Below are positions 8,869 to 16,879 of a stretch of 64,000 nt of DNA, one piece after another. Source of the stretch: Polyangiaceae bacterium (lineage in GTDB: Bacteria > Myxococcota_A > Polyangia > Polyangiales > Polyangiaceae); contig JAICTZ010000017.1 of assembly GCA_025936115.1 (NCBI GenBank), forward strand, positions 62,001 through 126,000, given 5' to 3'. Made by a program: the position numbers and the translations under genes. Under the pieces are notes generated by a model. It saw only the letters and a program-made list of their open reading frames with translations, searched no databases and was not told where the DNA came from. The stretch's first letter is position 1, and each line of letters begins with the position of its first letter.

Positions 8869-10421
8869 TCAGGCGTTACTGGACCGATCTCGTCTACGTC
8901 GCGCTCGCGCTCGGCCTCGTGCTGTGGGTCGCGTGGGACGCCTTTCACTTTCGCGTCATCACGTACAGCCCGGGCTCCGATTACTGGGAACACACCGCCG
9001 TCTTGCGCGCGCTGCTCGACAATCCGTGGCACCCGGCGCACCCGCTCATCGCCGGCGACATCCCTTCGCCACGCTTCGGCCCGCATTTTCTGCTCGTCGC
9101 ACTCGCCGGGCGCGCGCTCCACTACGACGCCGTCGACACCATGGCGCTCGGCGCCGTCGGCAACAGCGTGCTCCTGCTCGCCGGGATTTGGCTGTTTTTT
9201 CGCAAGTATTTTCGCGAGCCGCGCGCGTCGCTCTACGGCCTCGTCGTCTTCTTCGGCAGCTGGCTCGAGGCACCCCACTTCTCGAACGTCTTCAAACTCA
9301 AGGTCTTCTTCAGCGTGGCGGGCTACCCGTCGAGTGCGGCCTTCGCCGTCACGCTGCTTGGCCTGACGCTCGTCGTGCGGCTGCTCCGCGCCGAGCGCCG
9401 CTCGTATGCGGGGCTCGCGCTCTCCGCGTTCACCTGGGCCTACGTCTACATCACCCATCCACTCACCGCGACGATGGCGCTGCCCGCCGCCGTGCTCCTC
9501 GCGCTCACCGAGCCCCGTGTCGCGCGCGAACGACGGTTCTGGACGGCGGGCTCGGTCGCCGCCGGCTTCTGCTTGAGCGCGCTCTGGCCGTACTACCCCG
9601 CGCTCGGCATGGTTTTCGGCGGCACCGTCCACCGCATGCGTCGCCTCGATCCCGACGCGTTCGCGCCCGAGCACGTGTTTTACGACCACACGCACCTCTA
9701 CAATATCCTCGGATACTGCCTGATCTCGTTCTTGGTTTTGCCGTACCTCTGGGTGCGGCGACAGGACGTGTTCGTCGTACTCGGTGCCCTCTTGATGCTG
9801 TTGGTGTTCACGCTGGGCGCCTTCTTTCCGATCCCGCTCGGGCATCGCTACGTGCTCCTTGCCGTGTTTTTCCTCCAAATCGCGCTCGTACGCCTGCTCG
9901 TGACGCTCACGCCGCGCACGCCGAACCCCGGGACGCGGCTCGCGCGTCTTGCGCCACGCTTCGGCGCGAGCGCGCTCGTGGCAGCGTTTCTCGTTTGGCT
10001 CACGGCGTCCAATGTGTCCGCCGCACGCGAGCATTTCGAGCGCATGGGCGCGGGTTCGCGCGAGCAAGAGAGCACGCCGCTCCGCTACGCTCGCCGCGTC
10101 GGAGAGCTAGCCGGTCCTCACGCCGTCGTGCTCAGTACCGCGCTCGCTTCCTGGTCGCTGCCGACGTTCGGTCCGAAGATCGTGACACCGCTCCACAAAA
10201 ATCCGCTCATCTTCGACGCGGAACAGCGCCGCCACGACGCCGTGAGCTTCTTCTCGCCGCGCACCGCCAACGACGAACGGCGTGACATCGTCGCGCGCTA
10301 TCACGTGACGCACGTCGTCGTCCCTGCGCGCAATCTGAGCGCAGTTTCCGGCTTCTTGCGCCCGGACGAGCTCGTGGCCCGCCTGCCGGGCGGCTACACG
10401 CTCTATGCACTCCGTCGCTAG
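8865..10421 (+). CDS. GT-C-like polytopic membrane protein, putative polyprenyl-sugar glycosyltransferase
   Basis: A 518-residue protein with roughly ten membrane helices. After helix 1 comes an outer loop with acidic residues (SPGSDYWEHTAVLRALLDNP), the position where GT-C enzymes keep their catalytic acid. The last 120 residues are a soluble, probably periplasmic tail. Sequence beyond the topology is too diverged to name a family (ArnT/PMT-like at best). The ATGA overlap with the flippase-like gene upstream suggests a linked role in moving and transferring lipid-linked sugar. Confidence 0.65.
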   Translation: MIRRYWTDLVYVALALGLVLWVAWDAFHFRVITYSPGSDYWEHTAVLRALLDNPWHPAHPLIAGDIPSPRFGPHFLLVALAGRALHYDAVDTMALGAVGNSVLLLAGIWLFFRKYFREPRASLYGLVVFFGSWLEAPHFSNVFKLKVFFSVAGYPSSAAFAVTLLGLTLVVRLLRAERRSYAGLALSAFTWAYVYITHPLTATMALPAAVLLALTEPRVARERRFWTAGSVAAGFCLSALWPYYPALGMVFGGTVHRMRRLDPDAFAPEHVFYDHTHLYNILGYCLISFLVLPYLWVRRQDVFVVLGALLMLLVFTLGAFFPIPLGHRYVLLAVFFLQIALVRLLVTLTPRTPNPGTRLARLAPRFGASALVAAFLVWLTASNVSAAREHFERMGAGSREQESTPLRYARRVGELAGPHAVVLSTALASWSLPTFGPKIVTPLHKNPLIFDAEQRRHDAVSFFSPRTANDERRDIVARYHVTHVVVPARNLSAVSGFLRPDELVARLPGGYTLYALRR

Positions 10422-10484
10422 CCTCGGCCAAGCTCAGGTCGGGGCTAGCTCGGCGCTTGGCCGTGGTATGCCTGCCCGTCGCAC

Positions 10485-12014
10485 GTGCCTACCTCCGCTG
10501 CGCGCATCAGAGTCCTGATTTCCCGCTTCGGCGTGTGGCTTTCCGTGCGGCGCTCGGAAGTGGCTCTCGGCGCCGCCGTCACGCTGTTCGCGCTCGCCGT
10601 GCACTTCGTCGAGCTCGAGCCGATCGAGATCGGCGGCGACGCCATCAACAAATGGCACTTCGTGCGCCAGTGGTTCCATCATTTCGACGTGACCAAAGTC
10701 GTGTGGGACCACCACTTGTCGCGCCTCGGCGTCAACGCGCCCACGGCCGTGATCCAGCTGCTGCTCGGCCGCGGCGCGCCGATTTATCACGTGGCTTCGC
10801 TCGCGGCGTCGACCGCGGCCGTCGCGCTCGTCTACGCGATCGGCGTGATGGCGCACGGGCGTCTCGCGGGGTTCATCGCGGCGCTGTGGCTGGCCTTGTT
10901 CCCGTCGTGGGTGCGCGCCGGCACGCAACTCTCCCCCGACTCCTTCGGTGCGGCGTGGGCGGCCCTCGCGCTCCTCCTGCTCGTCGCCTACGGGCGCGCC
11001 GAGCGGCGTGAATTGCTCTGGCTCGTGCTTTCGGCGTTCGCTGCGGCGTGGGCATACCTTGCCAAGGAGCCACTCGTCTTCTTCATTCCCGGCGCGCTGA
11101 TTGGCGTCTACGTGCAGAAGCGCCGGGTCCGCGACGTTGCGATCTACGCCGCCGTGCCGCTCTTCGTCTTCGCGCTCGAGACAGTATTTTATCGCAGCGT
11201 GAGTCAATACTCGAGCCGCTTCGCTCTCGTCTCGGCGACGCACGGCAAGGATCCCGTGCGCACGCAGAAGTACCTCGTCGTTCACAGCGTGTGGGACGCA
11301 CTCGGCCGCTTCACCACGCTCGACGAGTACTACTACCCGCTCTTCGTGCTCGCGCTCCTCGGCGTTGTCGTCCTCCCGTTCGTCACCAAAAACCGGCGCG
11401 TCTGGGCCGTGCTCGCCTTCCCGACTACCTTCTTCTTCTTTTACACCTTCGCGTTCCGTCGTCTGAACCCGCTCACGCTCTGGACTCGTTTTCTCGCGCG
11501 CTACTTCGACGCGGCCATCCCCTTCGCCGCGCTCGCCGCTGCGCTGTTCATCACCGTCGCCGGCGCGCGCCTGCTCGAACGCGTCAAGCTGCCGCCCGCG
11601 CTCGTCGCACACACCCAGCGCTTCGCGCCCTGGGCGGGCGGACTCCTCCTCGTCGCCCTCTTCGGCTGGACACTCGCCGAACACCCCATCACCCCCACAC
11701 ACCCCTACTACGAAACTCCACGCCTCGAGCGCATCCTGAGCGACGCCTACCGTCGCGGCATCCCGATCGTCACCCCGGGCGGGCCGAACGGCTACCGCGT
11801 GCTCAAAGCTGCCTACTACGTCTACATCGACGACGACCTACTGCTCGAGGACGGCAAGCTCCCGCGCTACGCCGACGCCTACGCGAGCCGAGACCGCATG
11901 GTCCGCGCCGACGCACCCGCGCTCCCCGCCGACTGCGTCGTCCACATCGCCATGCACGACCGCTTCCTCAAACTCGACCGCAAGACCGAGCTCGGCCCCG
12001 AGTGCGGCCCCTAA
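10485..12014 (+). CDS. GT-C glycosyltransferase (ArnT/GT39-GT83-like)
   Basis: A 509-residue membrane protein starting at GTG 10485; no in-frame ATG lies near. Helix 1 is followed by the acidic outer loop ELEPIEIGGDAINKWHFVRQ. A later segment, TQLSPDSFGAAWAALALLLL, matches the ArnT-like signature in which the dolichyl-mannose-type transferases show 's...p......l.l'. About ten helices and a soluble C-terminal tail of 100 residues follow. It most likely transfers a sugar from a polyprenyl carrier outside the cytoplasmic membrane. It lies 63 bases after the preceding GT-C gene in the same direction. Confidence 0.7.
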   Translation: MPTSAARIRVLISRFGVWLSVRRSEVALGAAVTLFALAVHFVELEPIEIGGDAINKWHFVRQWFHHFDVTKVVWDHHLSRLGVNAPTAVIQLLLGRGAPIYHVASLAASTAAVALVYAIGVMAHGRLAGFIAALWLALFPSWVRAGTQLSPDSFGAAWAALALLLLVAYGRAERRELLWLVLSAFAAAWAYLAKEPLVFFIPGALIGVYVQKRRVRDVAIYAAVPLFVFALETVFYRSVSQYSSRFALVSATHGKDPVRTQKYLVVHSVWDALGRFTTLDEYYYPLFVLALLGVVVLPFVTKNRRVWAVLAFPTTFFFFYTFAFRRLNPLTLWTRFLARYFDAAIPFAALAAALFITVAGARLLERVKLPPALVAHTQRFAPWAGGLLLVALFGWTLAEHPITPTHPYYETPRLERILSDAYRRGIPIVTPGGPNGYRVLKAAYYVYIDDDLLLEDGKLPRYADAYASRDRMVRADAPALPADCVVHIAMHDRFLKLDRKTELGPECGP

Positions 12015-12060
12015 CCCGGCCATGCTGGCCCCGGCCTTCGCGAGCGCCACCCGAATTCGA

Positions 12061-12231
12061 CTCTTCGCCAGCACCCAGCTCACCTCTGCCCCCCCGCCAC
12101 ACCAAGCTCGCCTGACTCTTCGCCAACGCCAACCTCGGTTCTGACTCTCGCCAAGCACCGAACCTCGGTTCTGAGCTTCGCCCTCACCCCAGTTCGGCTC
12201 TGACTCTTCGCCACCACCAAGCTCGGCTCTG
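12061..12231 (+). repeat. Imperfect 29-30 bp tandem repeat
   Basis: Four consecutive diverged copies can be aligned at 12115, 12143, 12173 and 12202, each built as CTCTTCGCCA, a short variable part, then CTCGG(T/C)TCTGA. A fifth, partial copy starts at 12061. The unit is not a multiple of three throughout, so it is unlikely to be coding. Confidence 0.7.
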
Positions 12232-12865
12232 ACTTTTTCCAAGCGAGCCGTGGTTGCCTCCACCCGCCCTTCTCGCACCTGCGGTGCTGCGAGGGGCTTG
12301 CCTCCTCCAAATCGCATGCTCGGCCTCCGGGCCTGCGCGTGCTCAGGAGGAGGCACGCTCCGTTCCCCCGCCGCGCCGTGCGGCACCGCGCGAGTGTCCG
12401 GCCAACGCGGAAGGCCGAAAATCCGAAGGACGACGAATCAAACGAGCGGCAATGCCGTTGGCGGGCGCGCAGCCTAGAACCTCACGCTCGATGCTACATC
12501 GAAAACTCGAATAGGGCCATAATCTTGAATTTGGCAGCTATTTGGACTCATGTTCTTGGAACACGTGTCACCCATGGGCTCGCAACAACCCGTCACCACC
12601 GTGGGGAAGACCCGTCACCCCTGCCATCGGATTGATCTTTTCCCTATGTCCTTGCTCGCTCATGTCACTGGACATCGTCGAGACCGGACAGGATCCCCGA
12701 CAGTTCCAGCCGAAGATGAGCGTCGACGTAGTTTCCGCTTTGCGATTCAAGCAGCTGCAACGGTGATCGGGCGCGCAAAGAAACCGCCGCGATCGTTTCG
12801 GAACGATACGCCACACATGCCAGCGCTCATGCACGAACAGAACGGTCCGGACCCCCGCACCGAGC

Positions 12866-13082
12866 GCGAGTAGCGCCGAGCCAATAGCGCCGAGCGCCGA
12901 GCCAATAGCGCGAGCGCCGAGCCAGTAGCGCCGAGCGCCGAGCCAATAGCGCCGAGCACCGAGCCAATAGCGCCGAGCACCGAGCCAATAGCGCCGAGCA
13001 CCGAGCCAGCAGCCCCCGCGCCGAGTGCCGAGCCAGCAGCCCCCACGCCGAGCGCCGAGCCAGCCGCCCCCGCGCCGAGCAC
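12866..13082 (+). repeat. Minisatellite: 21-bp units passing into 27-bp units
   Basis: The anchor GAGCCA occurs at 12878, 12899, 12919, 12940, 12961, 12982, 13003, 13030 and 13057. Spacing is 21 bases (once 20), then 27. In the plus frame from about 12911 the units read as Pro-Ser-Thr/Ala-Glu-Pro-Ile/Ala-Ala type peptide, like the linkers of envelope proteins. The 20-base unit and upstream stops break the frame. Confidence 0.85.
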
Positions 13083-13239
13083 CGACAGCCGTTCCCGTGA
13101 CGCCGGCGCCGGCGAGCTCGTCGAAGCCGGGCCCCGCCGGGAGCTTCCCGCCGAATGAAGCCGGCGCGCCGCCGCGGCTCGCGCGCTGAGCGAGCGCGTC
13201 GCGACTGGCGGCGCGAAGGCAGGGCGCCGCGCACGAGAT

Positions 13240-13270
13240 TTGACAATAGTTTTAGATTCGGTTAACTATT
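13240..13270 (+). promoter_or_regulatory. Putative promoter with dyad operator for the VOC-ArsR-SRPBCC operon
   Basis: TTGACA at 13240-13245 is a perfect -35 box. Downstream sequence is AT-rich, but no good -10 box is visible at 17 bases (TAACTA at best). A perfect inverted repeat with 7-base arms, AATAGTT (13245-13251) and AACTATT (13264-13270), overlaps the promoter region. The downstream ArsR-type repressor is the obvious candidate to bind it. A Shine-Dalgarno AGGAG (13287-13291) sits eight bases before the ATG at 13300. Confidence 0.55.
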
Positions 13271-13299
13271 TCCCAATCCAGCAACCAGGAGCTCCGCGC

Positions 13300-13737
13300 A
13301 TGCAAGCACCCCCCAAAAATTGGCCGCGCATGAGCGCGTCCCTGTTTTACGACGATCCCAAGGCGGCCATCGCTTGGCTGTGTCGCGCGTTCGGATTCGA
13401 AGTGCAGCTCAAGGTGGAGGGCGACGGCGGACGTATCGTCCATTCCGAGCTCAAGCTCGAGGAGGCGCTGGTCAGCGTGTCAGGCACCGACGGTGGAGAG
13501 GCCTGGCAGAGCAACTACCGTAGTCCGAAGAGCATCGGCGGGGCGGTGACGCAGGCGCTCGCGTTCTACATCGATGACGTCGACACCCACGCGGCGCGTG
13601 CGCTGGCGGCGGGTGCCCAGATCGTGCGCCCGCTCGAGACCAAAGACTACGGTGAGGACTATTGGGCCGACCGCAGCTACGGCGCGCTCGATCCCGAAGC
13701 ACACCTATGGTGGTTCATGCAGCGCGTGCGCGGTTGA
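13300..13737 (+). CDS. VOC / glyoxalase-like (PhnB-type) protein
   Basis: A 145-residue protein from ATG 13300, chosen because AGGAG lies eight bases upstream. The N-terminal half SASLFYDDPKAAIAWLCRAFGFE is the classic opening of a VOC-fold domain. A second betaalphabeta unit follows with AFYIDDVDTHAARALAAGAQIV and ends DYWADRSYGALDPEAHLWWF, as in PhnB-like proteins, where the final WxF/W strand closes the barrel. The substrate is unknown; the family includes dioxygenases, lyases and resistance proteins. Its stop is immediately followed by the ATG of the ArsR regulator. Confidence 0.85.
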   Translation: MQAPPKNWPRMSASLFYDDPKAAIAWLCRAFGFEVQLKVEGDGGRIVHSELKLEEALVSVSGTDGGEAWQSNYRSPKSIGGAVTQALAFYIDDVDTHAARALAAGAQIVRPLETKDYGEDYWADRSYGALDPEAHLWWFMQRVRG

Positions 13738-14073
13738 ATGTCGTCACTCGACACGACGCTGGTTGCGCTAGCGGATCCGACGCGGCGCGCCGTCATCGAT
13801 CTTCTGCGCAAGAAGCCGCGCCGCGCCGGCGAGCTCGCCGAGCTCTTGTCGACGACGCGGCCCGCCATGAGTCGCCACTTGCGGCTGTTACGCAAGACGG
13901 GGCTCGTGAGTGAGAGCGAGCCGGACCACGACGCGCGCGTGCGCCTCTACCGTCTCGAACGCGCACCGTTCTCTGAGCTTCGCGGCTGGCTCGAGCACGT
14001 GGAAGCTTTCTGGGACACGCAACTCAGCGCCTTCAAGGCGCATGCCGAACGAGACCGGCGCGCCCGACGATGA
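13738..14073 (+). CDS. ArsR/SdpR-type winged-helix transcriptional regulator
   Basis: A 111-residue DNA-binding protein beginning directly after the VOC stop. The winged helix covers residues 5-75: ALADPTRRAVIDLLRKKPR, ELAELLSTTRPAMSRHLRLL as the recognition helix, then LVSESEPDHDARVRLYRLE as the wing. The ArsR metal-binding Cys pair is absent, so it is of the SdpR-like class that is often encoded together with SRPBCC and VOC partners. It probably autorepresses the operon through the dyad at 13245-13270. The stop overlaps the SRPBCC start (ATGA). Confidence 0.88.
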   Translation: MSSLDTTLVALADPTRRAVIDLLRKKPRRAGELAELLSTTRPAMSRHLRLLRKTGLVSESEPDHDARVRLYRLERAPFSELRGWLEHVEAFWDTQLSAFKAHAERDRRARR

Positions 14074-14582
14074 CGCAGCGTGAAACGCCGGGTGATCGCG
14101 CGAGCGCCAGCGTGCTCGTTCGCGTGCCGCAGACGGAGGCGTTTCGTCTGTTCACCCAAGAAATCGACGTCTGGTGGCGGCCGGGACTCAGGTACCGCCT
14201 CGGCAAGAGGCGCAGCGTCGTCCACCTGGAGGCGAAGCCCGGCGGGCGTCTGTTCGAAGCGTTCGACACCGCGGGCGGCTCGAGGAAGGTCGTGGAAACG
14301 GGGCGTATCACGCATTTCGAGCCGCCCGAGCGGCTCGTCCTCGAATGGCGCGCGGTCAATTTCGCGGCGGACGAAAAGACCGAGGTGGAGGTGTTGTTCG
14401 AGCCGACCAAGGGCGGGACACTGGTGACCGTTCACCACCGTGGCTGGAGCCGCATTCGCGCCGACCATCCAGTGCGGCACGGCGCCGACGCGCCGAAATT
14501 CATCGCAAGCATGGGACTTTGGTGGGCGGGGCTTCTCACGTCGTTGCGCGAGCTCGCGGAAGCAGCGTGCGGGCAGGCTTGA
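14070..14582 (+). CDS. SRPBCC (AHSA1-like START-fold) protein
   Basis: A 170-residue protein with the AHSA1-type START-like fold: VLVRVPQTEAFRLFTQEIDVWW at the start, then PGGRLFEAFDTAGGSRKVVETG, RITHFEPPERLVLEWRA, and a closing amphipathic helix. These domains bind hydrophobic ligands in a deep cavity. The conserved pairing with an ArsR-like repressor and a VOC protein suggests a small ligand-sensing or detoxification unit, but the ligand is unknown. It overlaps the ArsR gene by four bases and ends the operon. Confidence 0.85.
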   Translation: MTQRETPGDRASASVLVRVPQTEAFRLFTQEIDVWWRPGLRYRLGKRRSVVHLEAKPGGRLFEAFDTAGGSRKVVETGRITHFEPPERLVLEWRAVNFAADEKTEVEVLFEPTKGGTLVTVHHRGWSRIRADHPVRHGADAPKFIASMGLWWAGLLTSLRELAEAACGQA

Positions 14583-14621
14583 GCGTGGGAGAGCGCGTTC
14601 GGGCGCGTCGCCCGCGCGCGT

Positions 14622-14681
14622 TCAGCCGAAGTGCTTTTTGTATTCGCGCTCGAAGAAGTCGACCATCCAGAGCGTCACGTC
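14622..14681 (-). pseudogene. 3'-end remnant of a DUF354 gene
   Basis: Read on the minus strand, this stretch encodes the last 19 residues of the protein at 19171-20232 (DVTLWMVDFFEREYKKHFG) followed by its own TGA stop. Bases 14626-14681 are identical to 19175-19230. Sequence beyond 14682 does not continue the gene apart from a few similar bases. This is a scar of a duplication or an insertion next to the intact copy. Confidence 0.85.
14626..14681 (+). repeat. 56-bp direct repeat, copy 1
   Basis: Identical over 56 bases to 19175-19230, in the same orientation. The two copies bracket a 4.5-kb segment holding four genes for secreted proteins. Confidence 0.95.
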
Positions 14682-14857
14682 CCGTTTCGGGCAGCTCTAC
14701 CTGCTATTCGTTCGTGAGCCGATTGGCAATCCATCCGCGCATCGGACGCAGCGAAACTGGGGACACGCCGTCCGCGGCACGCTCACGGGCCAGCGGCCTA
14801 AAGAATTACCTCTTCAGACGGACCGAATGTGATACATAGAGGAAGCGAGGAGGCAGC

Positions 14858-15631
14858 ATGAGGACGGGCTTCATACGTGTGGGAGCGGCGGGCAGACGGC
14901 TGAAGTTCGCAGCACTGCTGTGCGTTGCGTGCAATCAGCACCTGGGCTCCACGGGGACCGATTCGGCGGCGCCAGGGACGGCAGCTCTGCTAGCGGTCAA
15001 GGCCCCTGAGGAGTTGGGCGAGCGACCGAGCCCAACGCCCATCATCATCTCGTGGACGGGCACGCCGGCGGACGGCAAGGTCGACAGGATCTCGGGGCTC
15101 CTGCAGAACACAACGGCCACCGTGCAGCGGGTCGAGCTGCGCCTCACGGGCATGGCACCGTCAGGGGAAATTGCGGTGCGCTCGATGGGTAGCGTGGACG
15201 TCCCCGCGAACTCAGCCGTTCCCGTCGAATACGGACTCTCTGACCTTCCCGCGCAAAGTACCGACCTCCCGAGCGCGATTCTGCTCTCGGCATCGTACCA
15301 GGTCGCCCGTCCTTCCGCGGCTGGGCCCATTGTCACTCAAACGCTTCAAGCCACCACGCCCGCGCTTCATGTCACCTTAGACGCGAACGGCCGAAGTGCG
15401 ACCGCGCTCGACACGGCGACTCAGGCGCGGGCGAACGCAATGAAGACGACTGCGGAAAGGCGTACGTCCTCCTCGAAAATTTATGATGCCGAGGCTGTCC
15501 GTATGGTAGACGTGACCAACGAGCTAGGGAGCCAGGGAGAGCTCAGCCCGCCCGTCATCGTCACTCTCGAGGGTCAGCGCGGTTCGGGCCCACCTGGTCG
15601 TGCCGACAGCACGCAAGGGGTGGACGAATGA
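14858..15631 (+). CDS. Putative lipoprotein, unknown function
   Basis: A 257-residue protein with a perfect Shine-Dalgarno AGGAGG (14848-14853) four bases before ATG. The N-terminus is basic, then LKFAALLCVACN provides a plausible lipobox (VAC) near Cys25. The mature part is Ala/Thr/Pro-rich with beta-type segments and no family I recognise. Its stop overlaps the start of the metallopeptidase-like gene (ATGA), so it leads a four-gene operon of exported proteins lying between the 56-bp repeats. Confidence 0.7.
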   Translation: MRTGFIRVGAAGRRLKFAALLCVACNQHLGSTGTDSAAPGTAALLAVKAPEELGERPSPTPIIISWTGTPADGKVDRISGLLQNTTATVQRVELRLTGMAPSGEIAVRSMGSVDVPANSAVPVEYGLSDLPAQSTDLPSAILLSASYQVARPSAAGPIVTQTLQATTPALHVTLDANGRSATALDTATQARANAMKTTAERRTSSSKIYDAEAVRMVDVTNELGSQGELSPPVIVTLEGQRGSGPPGRADSTQGVDE

Positions 15632-16869
15632 GCCGCGCGTTGAAGGGCCTGTGCGCGTTGCTCGTCGCCGCAGCGGCGCTCCTCGTTGCGCCGATGAGCC
15701 ATGCTGCCGGAACGCTGAGGTTCTGCCCTCGCTGGGGTTACACCTATTACGACCAGGGGCTCGGCGAAGACTACCTCTTGCACGAATCGGGGCTGACGTA
15801 TGCGGTGAAACCGGCTGCCTACACTTGGACATCGGTGTACCGCAACGGCACGCTCGTTTGGCAGTGGTATCTGAACTCGGCCGGCTGCACCGATGACCTG
15901 CCGGGCTCGTCCGGCACGTACGATGTCGTCGTGACTCCCGAGCTCCTGCTTCCGACCGGCGGGTGGATCGGCGTCACTCCCTACGACGACTGGGTGTGGC
16001 GCACCTTCCAAGCCACCTACAATCTAAGTACGATTCCGACCGGTAACCGTTATACATACAACCCGAACCTCGGGATCGGAGACGCCGTTGCGAATGTCGC
16101 GGCTGCGGTGACGCAGCTGGCCCTGCTCAGCGACAACGGGACCGCAAGCGGGGCCTACTACTCGATCTACGCCGAGCAGCAATGCCCGGGCGGCAGTATC
16201 AGCTGCTATTCCAATGGTGGCGTGTACCTAGGCTGGAACTCGCAATTTGGGAATTGGGATTCCTTCTTCAAGAGCGTGATCCTGCACGAGACTGGGCACA
16301 GCATCCAAGATGTCTCGTTCGGGATGCAAAAGCTCGACTACACCTCGGGCAATTCGAATGCGGCGCTCTGCAACTGTGACCACGTCCATGATCCGCTCGA
16401 TCGTCAGCACTGCATCCAGTCGCGGGAAATGGGCTCGTCAGCCCAGAAGGAAGGCTTCGGGCACTTCATCGCCGCAATTACGCAAAACCGCGCGTCGGAC
16501 AACGACGCGACGTTCCCTTACTACAAGGAGGTCAAGTGGACTGACTACGTCGTTTACTCACCGCCGTTTGCGATTCCGTCGTACGGTTGGGGCTTGTGGA
16601 TGGAGCAGTTCTGTCCCGGCACCAACGAGGGGACCGAGTTCGACTGGTTGAACTTCTACTATTGGGTCAATCGGAGGACGGCGGACGCGTACTCCTTGGC
16701 GGACTTTCGCAACGTCTACCGCCAGGCTTGCGGCGGGAGCAACTGCACGACCGCCCAGGACACCACCTGGACGAGCTTGAAGAACGCCGTGAATACGCTG
16801 TACGGCACTAACAGCACGAAGGCCTCCTTCTGGCGAAACCAAGGTGATCTTTTCGGCGTTGATCACTGA
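15628..16869 (+). CDS. Secreted zincin-type metallopeptidase-like protein (HETGH)
   Basis: A 413-residue exported protein with a signal peptide cleaved after SHA (about residue 26). The zinc site is visible as VILHETGHSIQ (HExxH type) at about residue 222, and a likely third ligand comes 52 residues on in KEGFGHFIAA, in gluzincin style. Many Tyr/Trp and eight or more Cys residues suggest a disulphide-bonded extracellular enzyme. I do not recognise the family; the substrate is unknown. Codon use looks less GC-rich than in neighbouring genes. It is coupled to the lipoprotein gene upstream (ATGA) and followed after ten bases by the FGE-like gene. Confidence 0.7.
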   Translation: MSRALKGLCALLVAAAALLVAPMSHAAGTLRFCPRWGYTYYDQGLGEDYLLHESGLTYAVKPAAYTWTSVYRNGTLVWQWYLNSAGCTDDLPGSSGTYDVVVTPELLLPTGGWIGVTPYDDWVWRTFQATYNLSTIPTGNRYTYNPNLGIGDAVANVAAAVTQLALLSDNGTASGAYYSIYAEQQCPGGSISCYSNGGVYLGWNSQFGNWDSFFKSVILHETGHSIQDVSFGMQKLDYTSGNSNAALCNCDHVHDPLDRQHCIQSREMGSSAQKEGFGHFIAAITQNRASDNDATFPYYKEVKWTDYVVYSPPFAIPSYGWGLWMEQFCPGTNEGTEFDWLNFYYWVNRRTADAYSLADFRNVYRQACGGSNCTTAQDTTWTSLKNAVNTLYGTNSTKASFWRNQGDLFGVDH

Positions 16870-16879
16870 GAGGACACGC

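Larger units (their letters stand above)
12015..13239 (+). other. 1.2-kb gene-free region with two tandem-repeat tracts
   Basis: I find no convincing gene here. The open frames are repeat-driven or short and match no family. It holds an imperfect 29-30 bp repeat (12061-12231), a section of visibly lower GC at about 12470-12830 with no recognisable element, and a 21/27 bp minisatellite (12866-13082). Within the lower-GC part the motif GTCACC recurs three times between 12570 and 12625, which could be a worn insertion-sequence end, but no transposase remnant is readable. Confidence 0.6.

Noticed and set aside
8820..10067. 415-codon minus-strand open frame opposite the first GT-C gene
   Set aside because: Highly charged Arg/Glu/His sequence typical of antisense of a membrane-protein gene; no family likeness, and the plus frame has clear helices and start/stop coupling.
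11838..12386. Minus-strand frame over the 3' end of the GT-C gene and the 29-30 bp repeats
   Set aside because: It starts in repeat DNA and runs antisense into the GT-C coding region; no domain.
12540..12630. Possible insertion-sequence end with repeated GTCACC motifs
   Set aside because: No terminal inverted repeat, target duplication or transposase remnant could be read.
12690..12770. PilZ-like start (ERRRSFRFAIQAAATVIG) in the lower-GC gap
   Set aside because: Only about 18 residues resemble PilZ; nothing follows and no start or ribosome site supports it.
12747..13082. Minus-strand frame with a seven-residue GSVLGAI-type repeat
   Set aside because: The peptide repeat only reflects the 21-bp DNA repeat; it has no ribosome site or flanking conserved domain, and the plus strand reads a more usual Pro/Ala/Ser/Glu linker in part.
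12866..13082. Possible CRISPR array
   Set aside because: Repeat units abut each other with no unique spacers, and no cas gene is near.
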